36,122 bases of DNA from Candidatus Bathyarchaeota archaeon (lineage in GTDB: Archaea > Thermoproteota > Bathyarchaeia > RBG-16-48-13 > JAGTRE01), in NCBI GenBank assembly GCA_018396415.1, contig JAGTRE010000012.1:1-36122 (forward strand), given 5' to 3'. Numbering within the stretch: position 1 is the stretch's first letter; the number at the start of each line of letters is the position of its first letter. Shown here piece after piece: positions 30,378-36,122 of this stretch. The notes beneath the pieces are model-generated. The model was not told the origin of the DNA and did no database searches. It saw nothing but the letters and a program-made list of their open reading frames with translations. The translations under genes were made by a program, and so were the position numbers.

Positions 30378-33050
30378 ATGAGTGCAAAGACATTAGAAGA
30401 ATTTGGTATATTTAAAAGCGAGAAAGAAGAAGCAAAACTAAGCCCACAATTACCTGAAGAGGCGACGGAAAAACCCTCGGTGAATATTCCCGCTCCAGAA
30501 GCCTCAAAAGAACTCCCCGATTCATACCTAGTCTCCGCAACTTACGACAGTCAAAAGCATGCAGCACTTTTGAAATTATATGAACCCAAAACTAAAACCC
30601 TTCATTTTTGGTATGATAACACAGGTCATCAACCTTACCTTCTTACAAACCTGTCTCCTGAGGAACTGGCAAAAATTTCTAAAGTCGCCAGCCATCCAGG
30701 GCTAGACCATTTTGAATTAGTAAAAAAATATGATCCGCTTAATGATCAGGAAATAACCTTGACTAAGGTTGTTGTTAAGGACCCCCTCGCTGTTGGAGGA
30801 CGAGTTAACAGTCTTCGAGAAGTAATTCCATCAGAGCGTCCGGATGCTAAAGTTTGGGAGGCTGACATCAAATACTACGAATGTTTTATGTATGATCGTG
30901 GGCTCGTTCCTGGGATGCTCTATAAAATAGTTGATGGACAACTTATTCAAGCAGATTTTAAGCCTCCTCTTAAAACCTTGAAAATGGTAAGCTTACTCTT
31001 TAAGGATGAGCATCCAGAAATACGGGAGGCCATAGAGAACTGGGTTAACCTATTAGAATGTCCATTACCTGAGTTCAGACGCGTAGCAGTGGATATCGAG
31101 GTGGGAACCGATGTTCCAACACGTGTCCCAGATCCGCATAAAGCTGAGTATCCTATCATTGCTGTTTCCCTTGTTGGCTCCGACGGCATGAGACGGATCT
31201 TATTGTTAAAGCCACGCCCAAAACCCATTCCAGAAGTTGGAGATGGTTCAGAAAAACTCGCCGTAACACCAGAATACTACTCGAATGAAAAAGAGTTAAT
31301 CATCAAAGTCTACGAGGTTCTTCGCGACTACCCCTTCATCATCACCTTTAATGGTGATGACTTCGACCTCCGTTACCTATGTCACCGCGGAGAAAACCTT
31401 GGCATTAAGGAAGATCAGAATCCGATTGAACTAGGGAAAGAATTCGCCCTAATGAAAACTGGTGTCCACATCGACCTCTACAAATTCTTTTTCAACCGCT
31501 CGGTCCAAACCTACGCATTCGGTCAAAGGTACCACGACATCACCCTCGACGACATTGGCTCCTCCCTTCTTGGTATCGGAAAAATTTTCTCCCAAAAACC
31601 GATTTCCGAACTCACATACACCGAATTAGCCAACTATTGCCTAAGAGACGCGGAGCTCACATATCAGCTCACTGCTTTCAACGATAACCTAGTCATGAAA
31701 TTAATCATGATAATCACTCGAATCGCCAAAATGCCAATGGAAGACGTCACCCGCACAGGGATATCCCAATGGATCCGTAGCCTCCTAAACTTCGAGCACC
31801 GCCGTCGAAACTGGCTCATCCCTCGCCCCGAAGACCTCTTCGAACTTAAAGGAATAACTGCTACAAAAGCGATTATCAAGGGGAAGAAATATAAAGGCGC
31901 AACAGTAGTTATTCCGGAACCCGGTGTTCATTTCAATGTAGCTGTTCTAGACTTCGCATCCTTATATCCCTCTGTGATAAAAAGATATAACCTCTCCTAC
32001 GAGACCATTCTCTGCCGACACGGGGAATGTCGCAATAACAAAATTCCAGGTACTCCACATTGGGTATGCAGCCAGCGACGTGGTATATCCAGCCTCCTAA
32101 TCGGATCACTACGTGATCTAAGAGTGAAATGGTATAAAGTCAAAGCAAAAGATAAACAACTTTCACCCGAACTCCGCAACTTGTACAACGTCATACAGCT
32201 TGTTATGAAGGTTTTTCTCAACGCGGCCTATGGTGTATTCGCGGCAGAACATTTTTCTTTATTTTGCCCTTCACTAGCCGAATCAACCGCTGCTGTTGGT
32301 AGGTTTGCGATTACTCAGACCATCGAGAAGGCTCAATCTTTGAAGATCCCGGTTTTATATGGGGATACTGATTCAGTTTTTCTTGAAAATCCAAGTAAAG
32401 CGCAGGTTGAAAGTCTTGTTTCGTGGTCTGAACAGAGTTTAGGTATGGAATTAGATGTTGACAAGGTTTATCGGTATACGGTTTTCAGTACGAGGAAGAA
32501 AAATTATCTTGGTGTTTTTCCGGATGGAAGTGTTGACATTAAAGGGCTTACCGGAAAAAAGCGGAACACGCCTGAGTTTTTGAAGAAAGCTTTCTCTGAT
32601 ATGATTAATATTCTCAGTAGGGTGAAGTCTCCGGAAGAATTTGAGAAGGCGAAGGAGGAGATCAAGGGAATCGTTAAGACATGTTACTTAAAATTAAAGC
32701 GTCGTGAATATACACTCAATGATTTGGCTTTTACTATAGTCTTGGGTAAAGGAGTCGATGAATATCGGGAAACAACTCCGCAGCATGTTAAGGCGGCGAA
32801 ACTTCTCCCGGAGGAGAAAGTTCAGGGTTTGGGTCGAGGAGATGTTATTCGCTTTGTTAAGGTTATTGGTAGAGAAGGCGTGAAACCAGTGGAGTTAGCT
32901 TCCCTAAATGAGATAGATGTTGACAAATACATGGAATATGTTGAAACTACATTCGAACAAGTTTTAGACGCACTTGGACTTGATTTTCGGGAAATTCTCG
33001 GTTTAACTAGACTTGAATATTTCATGGCCGATCTTGAAGAAAAAACTTGA
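30378..33050 (+). CDS. polB: Family B DNA polymerase with proofreading exonuclease
   Basis: 890 residues. Exonuclease motifs: DIE (239-241), NGDDFDLRYL and YCLRDAELT. Polymerase motifs: DFASLYPSVI (Asp525), KVFLNAAYG (near 611-619) and YGDTDSVFL (661-669), with TRKKNYLGVF after. All catalytic acids are present, so the enzyme should be active. An acidic, proline-rich N-terminal extension (about 10-45) is not part of the core. It is followed after 34 bases by the primase large subunit. Codon choice shifts along the gene: C-ending at about 31300-31850, G/T-rich after 32340. Confidence 0.97.
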   Translation: MSAKTLEEFGIFKSEKEEAKLSPQLPEEATEKPSVNIPAPEASKELPDSYLVSATYDSQKHAALLKLYEPKTKTLHFWYDNTGHQPYLLTNLSPEELAKISKVASHPGLDHFELVKKYDPLNDQEITLTKVVVKDPLAVGGRVNSLREVIPSERPDAKVWEADIKYYECFMYDRGLVPGMLYKIVDGQLIQADFKPPLKTLKMVSLLFKDEHPEIREAIENWVNLLECPLPEFRRVAVDIEVGTDVPTRVPDPHKAEYPIIAVSLVGSDGMRRILLLKPRPKPIPEVGDGSEKLAVTPEYYSNEKELIIKVYEVLRDYPFIITFNGDDFDLRYLCHRGENLGIKEDQNPIELGKEFALMKTGVHIDLYKFFFNRSVQTYAFGQRYHDITLDDIGSSLLGIGKIFSQKPISELTYTELANYCLRDAELTYQLTAFNDNLVMKLIMIITRIAKMPMEDVTRTGISQWIRSLLNFEHRRRNWLIPRPEDLFELKGITATKAIIKGKKYKGATVVIPEPGVHFNVAVLDFASLYPSVIKRYNLSYETILCRHGECRNNKIPGTPHWVCSQRRGISSLLIGSLRDLRVKWYKVKAKDKQLSPELRNLYNVIQLVMKVFLNAAYGVFAAEHFSLFCPSLAESTAAVGRFAITQTIEKAQSLKIPVLYGDTDSVFLENPSKAQVESLVSWSEQSLGMELDVDKVYRYTVFSTRKKNYLGVFPDGSVDIKGLTGKKRNTPEFLKKAFSDMINILSRVKSPEEFEKAKEEIKGIVKTCYLKLKRREYTLNDLAFTIVLGKGVDEYRETTPQHVKAAKLLPEEKVQGLGRGDVIRFVKVIGREGVKPVELASLNEIDVDKYMEYVETTFEQVLDALGLDFREILGLTRLEYFMADLEEKT

Positions 33051-33084
33051 TGTTATTCGAGGCTGTCGATAACCCCTATTCCAT

Positions 33085-34104
33085 GTGGTTTCCACGTTGA
33101 CTGTAAGAGTTTTGGTCGATCCAAACCAGTGTGCACGCTTAGCAAAAAGGCTTAATGGCGTCGTAATCAAGCCTGCTAAAACATTAAAAATCGAGTCCGA
33201 TGAAGATCGGGAAAACGCCATCCGCTTACTTTTCTATTACATGGCTATTTGCCACGATACTCGAGGTCTAGAAGGTAGCTTAGATGGGGTACATCGCCGG
33301 GGCAGTGACTACTTATATTATGCCCTTAAGCGTCAATGGGATCGGAACCCAGATTTATTCTCCCCAAGCAGTATAGCTCACCTTTCAATTCAAGAATTTC
33401 GGTCTTGGTTTTCACCTGATGGAAATCCAAAGAACTGCTTAATTAAACGAGCTGAGGAAAGAGCTCGCCTTCTTCGAGACTGCGGAGCAAAGCTCCTACA
33501 ATATTACGGAGGGAGAGTTACCGCAATTTTTGATAAAAGTGCTGGATATTTATTACGATCAAATGGCAAGGGGCTAATTGACCTCCTCAAAATTTTTGAG
33601 GCGTACAGCGACCCACTTCGAAAGAAAATTATGGTTCTCTTGTTTCTTTTATATGTTGAGGGTTTATTCCAAGTCAAAGATCCAGAAAGTTTAGCCCTAG
33701 GAATCGACTACCATCTTCAGCGCATAGCGTTAAGGTCAGGTATAATCAGTTTGAAAAGCCCAGAATTAGCGCAGAAGCTAAAACTGCGACGTTTTGTTAC
33801 GAAAACTGAAGAATCGGAAATTCGACTTGCGTGTTTGAAGGCATACAATCTCATTGCTAATATCTCCGGGATTTACCCGCTCGACTTAGACGCAGTTTTC
33901 TGGCAGATTGGAAGAAACTGCTGTCACTATGACCATCCCCCAATCTGTGGTGGGCGACCCTGTGTAATAAGAGATTGTACTCTCCTTCGGGACATCCAAT
34001 ATTCTTGTCCAGGAACTTGCCTCTTTGATGACGTTTGCTTAGCTAGTTTAGATGCGGAACGTACAAAATTTTTTGAGCCAAAAATTATCACATTCTACTA
34101 CTAA
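33085..34104 (+). CDS. priL: DNA primase large subunit (Fe-S)
   Basis: 339 residues. The C-terminal quarter has the cysteines that hold the 4Fe-4S cluster in archaeal/eukaryotic PriL: NCCHYDHPPICGGRPC, then RDC, YSCPGTC and DDVC (about 278-318). The N-terminal helical domain contacts the small subunit, which is not in this window. With PriS it makes RNA primers. GTG 33085 or TTG 33097 could start it. Co-transcription with polB is likely; a T-run (34109-34114) follows the stop. Confidence 0.92.
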   Translation: MVSTLTVRVLVDPNQCARLAKRLNGVVIKPAKTLKIESDEDRENAIRLLFYYMAICHDTRGLEGSLDGVHRRGSDYLYYALKRQWDRNPDLFSPSSIAHLSIQEFRSWFSPDGNPKNCLIKRAEERARLLRDCGAKLLQYYGGRVTAIFDKSAGYLLRSNGKGLIDLLKIFEAYSDPLRKKIMVLLFLLYVEGLFQVKDPESLALGIDYHLQRIALRSGIISLKSPELAQKLKLRRFVTKTEESEIRLACLKAYNLIANISGIYPLDLDAVFWQIGRNCCHYDHPPICGGRPCVIRDCTLLRDIQYSCPGTCLFDDVCLASLDAERTKFFEPKIITFYY

Positions 34105-34197
34105 ATGCGCTTTTTTGCCATTTTTCAGATTATCAAGTAAGGTTTTCTTTGGAGATATTATTTCTATGAAAAATCACCTGCACCTAAATGAATGGAC

Positions 34198-34257
34198 GAA
34201 AAGCGTGAAATTCTAGGGTAGTGGACAAACTTTAATACTATTCTCTACACGCTTTTC
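34198..34257 (+). promoter_or_regulatory. Promoter bracketed by a perfect 10-bp inverted repeat
   Basis: GAAAAGCGTG (34198-34207) and CACGCTTTTC (34248-34257) are perfect inverted arms with a 40-base centre holding a TATA-like TTTAATACT (34230-34238). The methyltransferase ATG is 30 bases downstream. This could be a paired operator; as RNA it would be a poor hairpin because the loop is long. Confidence 0.5.
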
Positions 34258-34287
34258 TATCGTTAAGCAGGAGCATCCGTATAATCA

Positions 34288-35148
34288 ATGGTTGAGAAAC
34301 CACTTAGCGGCATAAATGAGGCTTACGACAGTTTAGCTGACGACTACGACGATAAGATAATTAGAGGATCAATATTCTTTCGTCATCTTTACCGTGAACT
34401 TAACGAACTATTTGATACGTGTATTTGCCACGGTTGCAAGGCGTTAGATATCGGTTGCGGAACTGGATACTACTCTTTAAGGCTTTTAAAAATGGGGTTC
34501 GACGTTGTTGGACTAGACATTTCAAGTAAGTCGGTTAAGTTAGCGAAGTTAAAAATTGAATCTCTTGGTTTTCGACATGTAGATTTTAATAGGGCTGACG
34601 CGAGTGCGCTACCTTTTAATGAAAACCTGTTTGATGTAGTTGTAGCTATGGGTAGTGTGTTAAATCATGTTCCAGCACCCGAGCGGATGATCAAAGAAAT
34701 CTCCAGAGTTTTGAAACCTGGGGGGTTATTTTTCACTGACATCGACAACTTTACCTGCCTTGATACTGTTTACAACTTCATTAATCCTAACGCAAACGGT
34801 TGCATTTCAAAACGAAGTGAGATTTTAAACGGATTGCTCTCTGGTCTTCGCCGAGGTATGACTATCGTTTGGGACCTCGGCGGCAAACCACTTCAAATTC
34901 GCCTCTTCACGTATTCAGAAATTCAAACCCTAATGGCAAAATTCCATCTAGCTATCGATAAGGTCTATGGAGTCCACATAGTTACTTCTGTTATACCATC
35001 TTTTGTGCAAGCACATAGCAATTCTCGAATGCTTGAATGTGCAGTTGCCGTGTTAGGTAAGATAGATAGATTTTTACGAGCCCACGTGCCGTTCAACCGG
35101 TTTGGAGTTAGCCTAGTGCTTCTGGGGCATAAGCCTCGTGCGGATTAA
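34288..35148 (+). CDS. Class I SAM-dependent methyltransferase
   Basis: 286 residues. Methyltransf_11-like Rossmann core: motif I ALDIGCGTGYYSLRLL, acidic ribose-binding VVGLDIS, RADASALPFNENLFDVVVAM as motif II/III, and ISRVLKPGGLFFTDIDN. The last 90 residues (including FTYSEIQTLMAKFHL) form the substrate cap. The acceptor is unknown; UbiE-like small-molecule or lipid substrates are common for this group. It has its own promoter with an inverted repeat. Confidence 0.88.
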   Translation: MVEKPLSGINEAYDSLADDYDDKIIRGSIFFRHLYRELNELFDTCICHGCKALDIGCGTGYYSLRLLKMGFDVVGLDISSKSVKLAKLKIESLGFRHVDFNRADASALPFNENLFDVVVAMGSVLNHVPAPERMIKEISRVLKPGGLFFTDIDNFTCLDTVYNFINPNANGCISKRSEILNGLLSGLRRGMTIVWDLGGKPLQIRLFTYSEIQTLMAKFHLAIDKVYGVHIVTSVIPSFVQAHSNSRMLECAVAVLGKIDRFLRAHVPFNRFGVSLVLLGHKPRAD

Positions 35149-35630
35149 CTCTGCGGTTTGCTATAAAGTTCTAATATTTGACTGTGTATATTCTTAACCG
35201 GCTTTTAATCTGAGAGTACCATTGTAGACCAAGAAGTACCTAAACCATTGGAACAAATTGAAAATCAGGGTCAAATCGTCGAAATCGTCTACCTAACGAC
35301 CCAGTAAGAAATGGACATCCTTACATTAACATTCGAAAACAATTAAGTCCCGTAGTCATCCTGGTAAAACGGGTTAGATCGCCACGAATTTCTTTAAGCC
35401 GAGAGACTTCAGGTTCACTGCGTTCAACTACAATGGTCGTAATTAAACAATGCTGCTATAATGACCCTAATTGTCTTCTAAATTCCCTAAGATTCCAGAA
35501 TGGAAAGTAGGCATAATCCGTTTTCTTAACAACTTATGGGATTTCCAGCTCAGGGTGTTAAATCGAGAGATAAACCGCTGTGCGAAATGGAGCTTCTTTT
35601 GGCTTCCGATCGACCTCTGCGTCAATATCC
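35149..35630. other. Intergenic with a possible gene fragment
   Basis: About 480 bases without an intact gene. On the minus strand a start-less frame of about 45 codons (35455 down to TAA 35321-35323) reads HCLITTIVVERSEPEVSRLK and then LTRFTRMTTGLNCFRML. It is protein-like, and might be the C-terminal ACT-like part of a NikR/CopG regulator, but this is weak. A stop (TAG 35456-35458) closes it upstream. The rest shows nothing I can support. Confidence 0.3.
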
Positions 35631-36116
35631 TTAGCCGTTAGTAACTGAGCTCACGTCCCTTAAGATAGGTCCGTATTCCTCTTCGAGATTCTTTATGAGC
35701 ATCATCATCTGTTTATGGTGAAGCTTTTCATCCGAAACTAACCCGAGTAGAAGATTCTTGACCTCTTGGTCACTTGCTCGCTCAGCCACCCTCATATAAG
35801 TTTCCTCAGCATCTCTCTCAATTTTAAGATGGTCCTTAAGGGTTGAGTATAGCTCCCTTATGCCCATCTCAGCAACCGCAGCCCTTGCAGGAAGTAACTC
35901 TTCCGCAACCGTCTCTCTCGGCGCCTCTCCAAGGAGAGTCAGCACCTTCCCTAATATGGAGCAATGTTTCTTGCAATCGTTAGACTGTTGCGTGTAGAAG
36001 GCTTTCGCTATTTCATGGGAGGTTCTTTCGGCAATCTTCCGATATTCCTCAGCAAGCCTTAACTCTTCCCTCTGGCACTTCTTAAGAACCTCTACATCCT
36101 TGGAGACCGACCCCAA
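35631..36116 (-). CDS. Ferritin-like diiron-fold protein, possibly truncated at window edge
   Basis: 161 residues to TTG 36116, six bases from the window end, so a start further upstream is possible. Four long amphipathic helices carry ferritin/rubrerythrin-type acids and histidines: KCQREELRLAEEYRKIAE, NDCKKHCSI, KIERDAEETYMRVAERA and SDEKLHHKQMM. The second helix lacks a clear Glu partner, so a full diiron site is uncertain. No rubredoxin domain. A role in oxidative stress or iron handling is plausible. Confidence 0.75.
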   Translation of the reverse strand: MGSVSKDVEVLKKCQREELRLAEEYRKIAERTSHEIAKAFYTQQSNDCKKHCSILGKVLTLLGEAPRETVAEELLPARAAVAEMGIRELYSTLKDHLKIERDAEETYMRVAERASDQEVKNLLLGLVSDEKLHHKQMMMLIKNLEEEYGPILRDVSSVTNG

Positions 36117-36122
36117 GCTAAA

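Noticed and set aside
35321-35455. NikR-like pseudogene on the minus strand
   Set aside because: The fragment looks protein-like, but the resemblance to the NikR C-terminal domain rests on a few residues. The His/Cys metal ligands and the DNA-binding half are not visible, so it is described only as a possible fragment.
1-36122. CRISPR array or cas genes
   Set aside because: No regularly spaced repeats were seen in any intergenic stretch, and no product resembles a Cas protein.

Overview
The window is archaeal chromosome of moderate G+C. The evidence is a family B DNA polymerase next to the Fe-S primase large subunit, a class I lysyl-tRNA synthetase, a PurP-type ATP-grasp ligase, paired moeA genes, interrupted tRNA genes, TATA-box promoters, and many TTG or GTG starts preceded by GGAGG or GGTGA ribosome sites. 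Small extra tRNA introns together with class I LysRS suggest a TACK-type archaeon, perhaps Bathyarchaeia. That placement is inference; no rRNA is present.

Layout. 1-590: the 3' end of an interrupted tRNA, then a tiny palindrome-controlled operon that includes a ribbon-helix-helix protein. 745-5175: CBS-domain protein, M29 aminopeptidase, argS and an isochorismatase-like hydrolase. 5.3-12.3 kb: an accessory island. It holds decayed vapBC, an ATPase/nuclease remnant, an IS200/IS605-like end, an AbrB/PIN toxin-antitoxin pair, a PaREP1 pseudogene, a YdjM-like membrane hydrolase, divergent winged-helix genes and unknown small genes. It ends in a tyrosine integrase whose reading frame runs back into a tRNA-Arg(GCG) gene that appears to carry two non-canonical introns. 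The island looks like a decayed integrated element on top of older debris.

12.5-24.2 kb is housekeeping: lysS, a one-piece guaA, a divergent PurP paralogue, a zinc-ribbon/membrane-protein pair, endonuclease IV, a ModE-like regulator facing two moeA genes (molybdopterin-metal insertion), an agmatinase-like ureohydrolase, and two membrane proteins. 24.2-25.3 kb is a small redox locus: a TrmB-like regulator facing a CxxC thioredoxin-like gene with no usable in-frame start, a broken membrane gene, and a CxxC membrane peptide.

25.6-36.1 kb: a cupin; an ABC importer (ATPase plus two paralogous permeases, no binding protein) read behind an NSUN-type RNA m5C methyltransferase; divergently polB and priL; a SAM methyltransferase behind an inverted-repeat promoter; and a ferritin-like protein at the right edge.

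The least explained pieces are the palindrome/RHH mini-operon, the tRNA-Arg/integrase junction, the AT-rich repeat block at 10.9-11.3 kb, the start-less redox gene, the PurP paralogue with altered active-site segments, and the short zinc-ribbon and tryptophan-rich membrane proteins.
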